Assembly (NCBI GenBank): GCA_021604885.1
Contig: BQJV01000015.1
Location: 1-18,835 of the forward strand
Reading direction: 5' to 3'
Length of the DNA stretch: 18,835 nucleotides
DNA from: Acidimicrobiales bacterium
GTDB taxonomy: Bacteria; Actinomycetota; Acidimicrobiia; Acidimicrobiales; Aldehydirespiratoraceae
Below, in pieces: positions 13,663 to 18,835 of the stretch. The notes beneath the pieces were generated by a model. That model was not told the origin of the DNA and made no database searches. It saw only the letters and a program-made list of their open reading frames with translations. The position numbers were made by a program, and so were the translations under genes. Within the stretch, counting starts at the first letter, position 1; the number at the start of each line of letters is the position of its first letter.

Positions 13663-14504
13663 GCGCTCGCGTCGCCGTCCCGTCCAAGGGTCGACTGCGG
13701 GATCGCGTCTTCGACCTCCTGCGCCACGCGGGCTACAACCTGCGCCAGCTGGGCACGGAGAACGCCGCCCTGCTGGTCGAGGACATCGAGTTCATCGAGA
13801 TGCGGCCCCGCGACGCCGCGGCGTGGCTACGAGCCGGCCGCCTCGATGCCGCGTTCATCTCCACCGACACCGCTCTGGAGAACGCGATCGAGGACTGGCC
13901 CGCTATCGATCTCGGCTTTTCCCGGTCGGACCTCGTCCTCGCCTGTCGCACCGACTCGCCGTACTCGAGTGCCGCCGCCCTCGCCGGGAAGACCGTCGCC
14001 ACCCATCTGCCGAATTGGACGCGGCGCTGGTTCGACGAGCAGGCCATCGAGATCGATGTGGTCGCGATGGGCGGCTCGCTGGAGGGGATCTGCGCCCGCG
14101 GACTCGCCGACGCGATCGTCGACCTCCGCGAGACGGGCAACAGCCTGCGCCGCAACTCGCTCCACGTGATCGAGGAGGGACCGGCCTGCCAGGCCGTGTT
14201 CGTCCACCCGCCGAGCGCGGTACCCGCCGAAGTCGACGGGCTCCTGCTGCGGATGGACGCGGCCCGCACCGCCACCTCGCGCCAGTACCTGATGATGCAC
14301 ATCCCGCCGGATCAGGTGGGCGAGCTCGAACGGGTGTTCCCCGGTCTCGCCGCCCCGACTCTGCTGCCGCTCGCCGGGCGCGACGACCTGGTCGCGGTGC
14401 ACCTCGTCGTGAAGCGCGAACGGCTGTGGGCGAACCTCGCGGACCTGCGCGAGCTCGGGGCCACCGGCATCGTGGCGCTTCCCACGGACGCGATCCTGGA
14501 GTAA
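13659..14504 (+). CDS. hisG: ATP phosphoribosyltransferase HisG, long form (diverged)
   Basis: The 281-residue enzyme condenses ATP with PRPP, the first committed step of histidine synthesis. RVAVPSKGRLRDRVFDLL opens the catalytic domain. MGGSLEGICARGLADAIVDLRETGNSL (137-163) is the PRPP-binding region. QYLMMHIPPDQVGELERVFPGL, APTLLPLA and AVHLVVKRERLWANLADLRELGATGIVALP form the C-terminal ACT-like regulatory domain, so it is the hexameric long form sensitive to histidine. The usual D-x-G-I-T-G-x-D segment is DAAFISTD (63-70), a clear divergence. GTG 13659 overlaps the hisE stop. An SRPBCC gene follows after 9 bp, probably on the same mRNA. Confidence 0.9.
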   Translation: MSARVAVPSKGRLRDRVFDLLRHAGYNLRQLGTENAALLVEDIEFIEMRPRDAAAWLRAGRLDAAFISTDTALENAIEDWPAIDLGFSRSDLVLACRTDSPYSSAAALAGKTVATHLPNWTRRWFDEQAIEIDVVAMGGSLEGICARGLADAIVDLRETGNSLRRNSLHVIEEGPACQAVFVHPPSAVPAEVDGLLLRMDAARTATSRQYLMMHIPPDQVGELERVFPGLAAPTLLPLAGRDDLVAVHLVVKRERLWANLADLRELGATGIVALPTDAILE

Positions 14505-14513
14505 CACGTCGGC

Positions 14514-15011
14514 ATGGCCAAATACGCTGACCTGCCGACCGTCGAAGTCTCCATCGAGGTGAACGCCTCGCCGGCCGATCTCTGGCCGATCATCAGCGAT
14601 CCCAACACGCCGGTCGCCTTCTCCGAAGAACTCGTCGGGGCGGGCTGGATGGATCCGTACACGGGCCCCGAGCCGGGGGCCATGTTCGCGGGCACGAACC
14701 GCCACCCCGCCATCGGCGAGTGGACGGTCGAGAACTTCGTGGCGGTCTGCGAACCGGAGCGGGAGTTCGGGTGGGATCCCGGCGGGCCCGACGCCGCCTG
14801 GACCCGCTGGCGGCTGCGGACGGAGCCGAACGGTGACGCCACGACCCTCACGTTCTGGGCCCAGATGGGACTCGGGCCGTCGGGGCTCACGATGGCGATC
14901 GAGGCCCGGCCCGACCGCGAGGAGGAGCTCGTGGCCCTCCGCCTCGGCGAGTGGGAGGCCAACATGACGGCCACCGTCGAAGGCATCAAAGCACTCGCCG
15001 AGGGCGGTTGA
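14514..15011 (+). CDS. SRPBCC family protein (polyketide cyclase/START-like)
   Basis: The 165-residue single domain follows the START/Bet v1 helix-grip pattern. The opening strand and helix are VEVSIEVNASPADLWPIISDPNTPVAFSEEL. Antiparallel strands follow (GWMDP, GAMFAGTNRH, WTVENFVAVCEPEREFGWD, WTRWRLRTEPNGDATTLTFWAQMG), and it ends in a long helix (REEELVALRLGEWEANMTATVEGIKALA). Such domains bind hydrophobic ligands in a central cavity; catalytic roles vary and none can be assigned. It lies 9 bp after hisG and 4 bp before the crotonase gene, so it is in the middle of a four-gene transcript. GGAG sits 12 nt before the ATG. It has no recognisable part in histidine synthesis. Confidence 0.85.
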   Translation: MAKYADLPTVEVSIEVNASPADLWPIISDPNTPVAFSEELVGAGWMDPYTGPEPGAMFAGTNRHPAIGEWTVENFVAVCEPEREFGWDPGGPDAAWTRWRLRTEPNGDATTLTFWAQMGLGPSGLTMAIEARPDREEELVALRLGEWEANMTATVEGIKALAEGG

Positions 15012-15015
15012 TCCG

Positions 15016-15813
15016 ATGTCGGACCATGCGTTCATCACCGTCGATCGTGACGGACCGGTCATCACCATCACGCTCGCGAACGCCGCGAAGCGCAATGTGC
15101 TCGCCCTGCCGACGATGGTGGAGATCACGCACGCGCTCGAGAACGCCGGTTCGTCCGACGCGCTCGCCGTCGTGATCGCGGCGGACGGGCCCGTGTTCTC
15201 CGCGGGCCACAACTTCGGCGACATGCTCGGATCGTCGGAAGACGAGGCGAGGGAATTGTTCGATGTCTGCACGAACATGATGACGCTCGTCCAGCGACTC
15301 CCGCAGGTGGTCGTCGCGAAGGTCCATGCACTCGCGACCGCGGCCGGTTGCCAACTCGTCGCCAGCTGCGACCTCGCGGTGGCGGCTGAGTCCGCCGCCT
15401 TCCAAGCCCCTGGGGGAAAGGGCGGCCTGTTCTGCCACACGCCGATGGTTGCGATCGCACGAGCGGTCGGCCGCAAGAAGGGCCTCGAGATGGCGTTGAC
15501 GGGCGACCCCATCGACGCCCGTACCGCGTGCGACTGGGGCCTCGTGAACCGGGTGGTGCCCGACGCCGAGCTGGACGCCGCGACCGCCGATCTGGTGGCC
15601 CGGGCCACGCGCGGCAGCGCCGCGTCGAAGGCTGCCGGCAAGGAGGCGTACTACGCCCAGGTCGACATGGACCAGGGCGACGCCTACGACTTCGCGTCGG
15701 GTGTGATGGCGGCCGGTGCCGTCAGCGCGGACGGACAGGAGGGCATCGCCAGCTTCGTCGAGAAGCGACGCCCGGAGTTCCTCCCACCGACGGGAACGCC
15801 GGAGCCAGGCTGA
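15016..15813 (+). CDS. Enoyl-CoA hydratase/isomerase family protein, ECHDC3-like
   Basis: The 265-residue crotonase-fold protein has first oxyanion loop PVFSAGHNFGDM (59-70), which binds CoA through SAGHN. The second is ATAAGCQLVASCDLAVA with G111. The sequence ATAAGCQL, GLFCHTPMVAIARAVGRKKGLEM resembles the ECHDC3 subgroup. Both hydratase glutamates are absent: Glu144 of rat enoyl-CoA hydratase is Q113 and Glu164 is G133. Hydration is therefore unlikely, and the reaction is unknown (isomerase, hydrolase or non-catalytic CoA-binding protein). Its ribosome site GAGGGCGG (15000-15007) overlaps the end of the SRPBCC gene, giving translational coupling. It is the last gene of the hisE transcript. 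Confidence 0.88.
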   Translation: MSDHAFITVDRDGPVITITLANAAKRNVLALPTMVEITHALENAGSSDALAVVIAADGPVFSAGHNFGDMLGSSEDEARELFDVCTNMMTLVQRLPQVVVAKVHALATAAGCQLVASCDLAVAAESAAFQAPGGKGGLFCHTPMVAIARAVGRKKGLEMALTGDPIDARTACDWGLVNRVVPDAELDAATADLVARATRGSAASKAAGKEAYYAQVDMDQGDAYDFASGVMAAGAVSADGQEGIASFVEKRRPEFLPPTGTPEPG

Positions 15814-15820
15814 ACGGCAG

Positions 15821-16279
15821 TCAGGCTTCGACAGCCGCGGCCAGCCGATCGAGCGTCGTGGTCATCGTCTCGCGATTGTGGCTACCACGATCCTCGACGC
15901 CGGAGATCGCCGTGCTGGCGGAGCGCATCTCCTCCGGGATGAGGTTCTGACTGAGCTCGGTCACGCGGCAGCCGTCCTCGGTGCCCTCGATCACATAGCC
16001 CCAGCTCGAGAACACGAAGCCGTTCAGGTCGCAGTCGAAGAAGAAGCGTTCGTTCGGGACGAGCTCGACGATCGTGGCGTTGGTGCTCCACTCGGCGTCA
16101 CCCGCCTTGTTGTGGCCGGTGAAGGTCGCGCCCACGGCCGCCACGTCGGACCCTTCGTTCCACTCGGCGCCGATGGTCTCCGGCGACCACTCGCCCATGC
16201 GGGTGATGTCGGTGATCGCGGCGAAGACCGTGGCCGGAGCGGCGGCGATGTCGCGGGAAACTTCGATGTCGGGAGTCAT
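15821..16279 (-). CDS. SRPBCC family protein
   Basis: The 152-residue START-like protein begins MTPDIEVSRDIAAAPATVFAAITDITRMGEWSPE, a standard SRPBCC strand-helix opening with a conserved W in GEWSPE. GATFTGHNKAG, STNATIVELVPNERFFFDC and GYVIEGTEDGCRVTELSQN give the curved sheet. The C-terminal helix includes NRETMTTTLDRLAAAVE. ATG 16279 is chosen over GTG 16288 because TAGGGT lies 7 nt upstream of the ATG and covers that GTG. It resembles polyketide-cyclase/dehydrase-type lipid-binding domains, with no visible catalytic site. It is unrelated in position to the SRPBCC gene at 14514 apart from being about 1.3 kb away on the other strand. It converges with the crotonase with a 7-bp gap. Confidence 0.85.
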   Translation of the reverse strand: MTPDIEVSRDIAAAPATVFAAITDITRMGEWSPETIGAEWNEGSDVAAVGATFTGHNKAGDAEWSTNATIVELVPNERFFFDCDLNGFVFSSWGYVIEGTEDGCRVTELSQNLIPEEMRSASTAISGVEDRGSHNRETMTTTLDRLAAAVEA

Positions 16280-16286
16280 GGCGCGC

Positions 16287-16292
16287 ACCCTA
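16287..16292 (-). promoter_or_regulatory. -10 box TAGGGT, leaderless start of SRPBCC gene
   Basis: Minus-strand TAGGGT is followed by 7 nt and ATG 16279. Confidence 0.5.
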
Positions 16293-16301
16293 GACGCGGG
16301 A

Positions 16302-16772
16302 TCAGTCGCCGAGCTTCCTGACCAGGATCAGTGCGGCGTCCTCCGGCCCCCACTCCGTGAGCGACTCGTAGAGCGGGTCGAAGCCGACCGCTCGATAGAA
16401 CCGGCGGGTCCGCTCGTAGTCGTCGTCATACGTCGACGGCCCGCGGGTCTTGACGTGAAGCCACCGACCACCAGCCGCCGCGACCGAACGCACGGCCTCA
16501 TCCGTCAGCCGACGTCCGACCCCGAGATGGTGCAGGTCGGGGTGGACGCCCATGACCTCGATCTCCCACGAGTCGTCTCCATGATCGGCGAGACCGAGGA
16601 AGGCCACGACCCGCTGATCGCCGTCGAAGACCACGATGGCGGTCGCGGGCGTGAGGCCGGCGACGTAGCCCGCGTTGACCTCGTCGATCCCGAACCAGGC
16701 CGGCAACGCCGCGAGGATGCCAGCGCAGGCGGCGCGGTCGGCGTCCGCGAAGGGACGGATCGTGAAGGTCAC
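16302..16772 (-). CDS. GNAT family N-acetyltransferase
   Basis: The 156-residue GNAT protein starts TFTIRPFADADRAACAGIL. AIVVFDGDQRVVAFLGLADH and WEIEVMGVHPDLHHLGVGRRL contain beta4 and the acetyl-CoA pyrophosphate loop HLGVGRRL (82-89). The helix DEAVRSVAAAGGRWLHVKT follows. YERTRRFYRAVGFDPLYES is the standard beta7 region with the conserved FYRAVGF. Length is normal for a single GNAT domain. The acceptor is unknown. GTG 16772 is chosen because AAAGG lies 8 nt upstream and the domain starts there; the longer in-frame ATG at 16859 would read through the TetR promoter. It diverges from TetR and could be its target, which is inference from position. Confidence 0.87.
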   Translation of the reverse strand: MTFTIRPFADADRAACAGILAALPAWFGIDEVNAGYVAGLTPATAIVVFDGDQRVVAFLGLADHGDDSWEIEVMGVHPDLHHLGVGRRLTDEAVRSVAAAGGRWLHVKTRGPSTYDDDYERTRRFYRAVGFDPLYESLTEWGPEDAALILVRKLGD

Positions 16773-16814
16773 GGTGGTGAGCCTTTCAGATCCGCTCGCG
16801 GCGAGACGAAGTTC

Positions 16815-16826
16815 TATCGGCTGATA
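16815..16826. promoter_or_regulatory. Candidate TetR operator TATCGGCTGATA
   Basis: This 12-bp near-palindrome matches at 10 of 12 positions and overlaps the first two bases of the TetR -10 box. That placement suits autorepression and could also affect the divergent GNAT gene. No second copy was noticed. Confidence 0.3.
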
Positions 16827-16830
16827 CATT
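16825..16830 (+). promoter_or_regulatory. -10 box TACATT, leaderless start of TetR gene
   Basis: TACATT is followed by TCTGCC (6 nt) and ATG 16837. Confidence 0.45.
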
Positions 16831-16836
16831 TCTGCC

Positions 16837-17460
16837 ATGGCCGCCGACTCGACCGCCAAGAAGCGCGGCTCCTACAAGTCGTCCGAGCAGGTGCGCCGAC
16901 GCCTGCTCGAGGCAGCCATCGTCGAGTTCGCGGACCACGGCTTCGAGGGCGCCAGCACCCGGGCGATCGCCCGACGCGCCGGCGCCCACCAGCCGCAGAT
17001 CAACTACCACTTCGAGTCCAAGGACGCCCTGTGGCGTGCCGCGATGGACATGCTCCTGGAGGAGATCGACGGCTTCATCACCATCCCCGACGACGACGCT
17101 GAGATCCGCTCGGCGATGGAGACCATGATCCGTGGTCTGGTGCACTTCGCCGCCGCACGCCCGGAAATGCACCGGATCATGATCAAGGAGGCTTCGAGTC
17201 CGGGCCAGCGGCTGACGTGGTTGGTCGAGACCCACGTGCGACCGCGCTACGACGCCTTCCGCATCGGCTGGGATGCGCTCGCCGCGGCCGGTCACAGCGA
17301 TCACATCCCACCGGAGCTCGCCTATCACCTCATGGTCGGCGCGGCCTCGCTGCTCCACGCGAACGCACCCGAGGCGGAGGCACTGGTCGGCGTGCGGGCG
17401 AGCGACCCGGCAACAGTGGAGGCGCACGCCGACGCGATGGTGCGCCTCTTCATCCGCTGA
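16837..17460 (+). CDS. TetR/AcrR family transcriptional regulator
   Basis: The 207-residue regulator has an N-terminal DNA-binding domain. RRRLLEAAIVEFADHGFEGASTRAIARRAGAHQPQINYHFESKDALWRAAMD (about 20-71) is the complete TetR helix-turn-helix, with recognition helix QPQINYHF. A helical ligand and dimer domain follows, with FAAARPEMHRIMIKEASSPG typical of the TetR_C_33/DUF1956-like group and LAYHLMVGAASLLHANAPEA near the end. The ligand is unknown. A basic leader (AKKRGSYKSS) precedes the domain. It probably represses itself through the palindrome at 16815-16826. Its stop overlaps the convergent MarR gene by 11 bp. Confidence 0.92.
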   Translation: MAADSTAKKRGSYKSSEQVRRRLLEAAIVEFADHGFEGASTRAIARRAGAHQPQINYHFESKDALWRAAMDMLLEEIDGFITIPDDDAEIRSAMETMIRGLVHFAAARPEMHRIMIKEASSPGQRLTWLVETHVRPRYDAFRIGWDALAAAGHSDHIPPELAYHLMVGAASLLHANAPEAEALVGVRASDPATVEAHADAMVRLFIR

Positions 17461-17890
17461 GCAACTCGCGCAGAAGCCTCACCAGCTGATCGCGCTCGGC
17501 TGCGCCGTGGGGCGCCTGTTCGACGAGAGCGCCGGCGACGTCGTCGACGACGCCCGAGGCGTTGCGCACCAGCTCCTCGCCCGCCGGCGTGAGCGATGCG
17601 AGCGCCAATCGGGCGTCGCGCTCGGCCCGCTGGGTCTCCACGAAACCGAGCTTCTCCAGAGGCCGCAGCGCCCGGGTCACGCCGGAGGGTGACAGCGCGG
17701 TGACCTCGGCGAGGTCCACACGGCTGGCCCGCCCGCCGGGGGTGAGCGCGATCGCCCGCAGCAGTCGGTACTCCGCGAAGCTGATGCCGGAGATGTGGCT
17801 CAGCCCGCTCTCGAGACGGCCGAGCAGGCGATCCCAGCTGTCCGCGATGGCAAGGACGAGGGTCTGATCGGGGGTCGTGTCCAGTTTCAT
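17450..17890 (-). CDS. MarR family transcriptional regulator
   Basis: The 146-residue winged-helix regulator has helices 1-2 with AIADSWDRLLGRLESGLSHISGISFAEYRLLRAI. RVDLAEVTALSPSGVTRALRPLEKLGFVETQRAERDARLALASLTPAGEEL (57-108) contains the recognition helix SPSGVTRALRPLEKLG and the wing RAERDARLALASLT with the conserved DxR. The C-terminal helices complete the dimer interface (ERDQLVRLLREL). Such proteins bind phenolic or other small ligands. ATG 17890 follows TAGTGT at 7 nt. It diverges from the Tat-exported protein, and the shared 170-bp region is the likeliest place for its operator. Confidence 0.9.
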   Translation of the reverse strand: MKLDTTPDQTLVLAIADSWDRLLGRLESGLSHISGISFAEYRLLRAIALTPGGRASRVDLAEVTALSPSGVTRALRPLEKLGFVETQRAERDARLALASLTPAGEELVRNASGVVDDVAGALVEQAPHGAAERDQLVRLLRELLSG

Positions 17891-17897
17891 ATCCTGG

Positions 17898-17903
17898 ACA
17901 CTA
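17898..17903 (-). promoter_or_regulatory. -10 box TAGTGT, leaderless start of MarR gene
   Basis: Minus-strand TAGTGT is followed by 7 nt and ATG 17890. It ends 5 bp before the opposite-facing -10 at 17909-17914. Confidence 0.45.
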
Positions 17904-17905
17904 CC

Positions 17906-17919
17906 GCATATACTTGCGA
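17906..17919. promoter_or_regulatory. Candidate MarR operator, dyad CGCA-N6-TGCG
   Basis: CGCATATACTTGCG is a partial dyad covering the plus-strand -10 box. The position suits control of the Tat protein by the divergent MarR regulator. The arms are only 4 bp, so it may be chance. Confidence 0.25.
17909..17914 (+). promoter_or_regulatory. -10 box TATACT for the Tat-exported protein
   Basis: TATACT is a near-consensus -10, with TTCATA 17 bp upstream as a four-of-six -35. It would give about 140 nt of leader before ATG 18061, unlike the leaderless genes around it. The leader carries a GC hairpin at 17965-17980. Confidence 0.4.
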
Positions 17920-17964
17920 TCTCACGGACTATTCAGGGATTCTTCACGGATCTCTCACAGAAAT

Positions 17965-17980
17965 TGGGCCGAACGGCCCA
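17965..17980 (+). other. Small GC hairpin in the leader of the Tat protein gene
   Basis: TGGGCC-GAAC-GGCCCA gives a perfect 6-bp stem with a 4-nt loop about 80 nt before ATG 18061. It could shape the mRNA leader. No T-run follows, so it is not an obvious terminator. Confidence 0.3.
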
Positions 17981-18060
17981 GAGCCGAGGGCCATGGGTCA
18001 TGCGCACCCACTTGGCGAACCCGGCTCAGTTCGCGGAAGGCGACGCCGAAGACCCGAGAG

Positions 18061-18756
18061 ATGGAGCAGGTCCACTCTCCTGGGCCGCGGCCGCTGAGCC
18101 GACGGTCGATGCTGAAGACGGGTGCCGCCGCGTCCGCCGCCGCCTGGGCCGCGCCGTCGATCCTGTCCCTCGACCGGGCTGCCGCCGCAGTCGGAAGTTG
18201 TGGCACCGCCCCGCGCCAGGTCGACTTCTCGCGGTTCAGCGGCAACCTGCCCACCAACTTCCTGTCCGACGACGGGTCCGTGGCGATCCGGTTCACCCAG
18301 TCCGACCCGTTCGGCGTGCAGTCGTCGGCCTGGGACGGCGTCATCTATGCCGGACTCATGAACGGGCTCGACAACCCGGTCGTCAACGGCATGACCGGGG
18401 CGACCGGCGGCGACTGGGTTCGCTTCCGGTTCGACTTCTCCGTCCCGGTCTGCCCGAGCTTCTACATCGTCGACGTCGACCGCACGCAGGGCACGTCGAA
18501 CGACTTCGAGGACACGGTCACCGTCTTCGGCCGCGACAGCGGCACCCTCGTCAACCCGGCCTCGTTCGTGCTCGGCGGCTCACAGACCCAGCTGAACGCC
18601 CGCACCATCCGCGGCACCGGCCCGAGCAGCACCGCGACCGGCAACGTGCTCGTCACCTTCGACCAGCCGATCACCCGGCTGGTCGTTCGCCACCGCGACG
18701 ACTCGTCACTCAGCGGCTTCCAGTGGATCGGCATCCACGACTTCCACTGGTGCTGA
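18061..18756 (+). CDS. Tat-exported beta-rich protein of unknown function
   Basis: The 231-residue protein has a textbook twin-arginine signal: LSRRSMLKTG, then an Ala-rich hydrophobic stretch (AAASAAAWAAPSILSL) and a likely cleavage site near DRAAAA-VG (about residue 42). The mature part has paired-looking cysteines (GSCGTA at its start, PVCPSF in the middle, HWC as the last residue). It is dominated by short strands: GDWVRFRFDFSVPV, SFYIVDVDRTQGTSNDFEDT, VTVFGRD, GNVLVTFDQPITRLVVRH, GFQWIGIHDFHW. The pattern resembles extracellular beta-sandwich modules of the CshA/adhesin type, which is inference. ATG 18061 is the only methionine that keeps the signal in frame; GAGAG directly precedes it. 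It diverges from MarR. Confidence 0.75.
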   Translation: MEQVHSPGPRPLSRRSMLKTGAAASAAAWAAPSILSLDRAAAAVGSCGTAPRQVDFSRFSGNLPTNFLSDDGSVAIRFTQSDPFGVQSSAWDGVIYAGLMNGLDNPVVNGMTGATGGDWVRFRFDFSVPVCPSFYIVDVDRTQGTSNDFEDTVTVFGRDSGTLVNPASFVLGGSQTQLNARTIRGTGPSSTATGNVLVTFDQPITRLVVRHRDDSSLSGFQWIGIHDFHWC

Positions 18757-18780
18757 CCTGCGCGCCGTGCGGATCCTGCG

Positions 18781-18835
18781 TCAGCGGGTGACACCGCCGC
18801 GCAGGAGCGCGTCCAGCAGGTCCACGGACGAGCCG
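18781..18835 (-). CDS. 3' end of a minus-strand gene (possibly TetR family)
   Basis: Seventeen codons are open from the right edge to TGA at 18783-18781 and read GSSVDLLDALLRGGVTR. The ending VDLLDALLRG resembles the last helix of many TetR-family proteins, but this is too short to rely on. It lies 24 bp from the convergent Tat-protein stop, where a gene end is expected given the packing of this window. Confidence 0.3.
   Translation of the reverse strand, partial: GSSVDLLDALLRGGVTR

Noticed and set aside
13827..15641. 604-codon minus-strand open frame
   Set aside because: It lies opposite hisG, SRPBCC and crotonase, all of which are convincing. It has no recognisable domain.
1..18835. Defence island, biosynthetic gene cluster, prophage or other mobile system
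   Set aside because: No nuclease, toxin, integrase, transposase, synthase or phage gene was found. The genes are mostly independent core or metabolic units.

Overview
The window is about 18.8 kb of GC-rich, densely coding bacterial chromosome with no RNA genes, IS elements, phage genes or CRISPR array. GC-rich codon use, many GTG starts, a hisE-hisG pair, acyl-CoA/SDR/DUF1214/sulfotransferase-type lipid genes and TANNNT -10 boxes directly in front of start codons all suggest an actinobacterium. An Acidimicrobiia-like lineage is my best guess, but that is inference. No gene-free stretch exceeds 300 bases. The largest gaps are 17891-18060 (170 bp), 6723-6874 (152 bp) and 1100-1200 (101 bp), and all hold structured DNA or promoters.

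Layout. 1-97 (-) is the start of a probable dienelactone hydrolase. 167-1099 (+) is an NAD(P)-binding epimerase/dehydratase that ends inside a perfect 23-bp inverted repeat followed by a (GGGTT)n tract. 1201-1707 (+) is a PH-like hypothetical protein. 1746-3113 (+) is an M20 metallopeptidase. A minus-strand block follows (reading right to left): class I methyltransferase (7492-6875), a 25-bp-arm hairpin, alpha/beta hydrolase (6722-5790), DUF1214 protein (5780-4659), HTTM-partner membrane protein (4609-4037) and HTTM protein (4040-3057). TrmL-like tRNA methyltransferase (7535-8047) and a CaiB/BaiF CoA-transferase (8100-9305) run on plus. TesB thioesterase (10208-9321) and a sulfotransferase-like protein (10876-10262) run on minus. 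An SDR (10923-11768) and a LysE-type exporter (11778-12413) run on plus. SMP-30/gluconolactonase (13344-12424, -) diverges from hisE-hisG-SRPBCC-crotonase (13384-15813, +). A second SRPBCC protein (16279-15821) and a GNAT acetyltransferase (16772-16302) run on minus. TetR (16837-17460, +) converges with MarR (17890-17450, -). A Tat-exported beta-rich protein (18061-18756, +) and a few codons of a minus-strand gene close the window.

How the genes fit together. The CoA-transferase, TesB, SDR, crotonase, alpha/beta hydrolase and DUF1214 genes suggest acyl-CoA or lipid/steroid-like catabolism, but they are scattered single-gene units rather than one operon. Three tight couplings are visible: hisE-hisG (GTGA overlap), HTTM partner-HTTM (ATGA overlap), and alpha/beta hydrolase-DUF1214 (9-bp gap).

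The strongest signals outside the genes are two. First, a TANNNT-like -10 box lies 6-8 nt before the start codon of fourteen genes, implying largely leaderless transcription. Second, two long hairpins sit at or after gene 3' ends, each followed on the transcribed strand by a G-rich, quadruplex-prone run, and they look like one type of boundary element.
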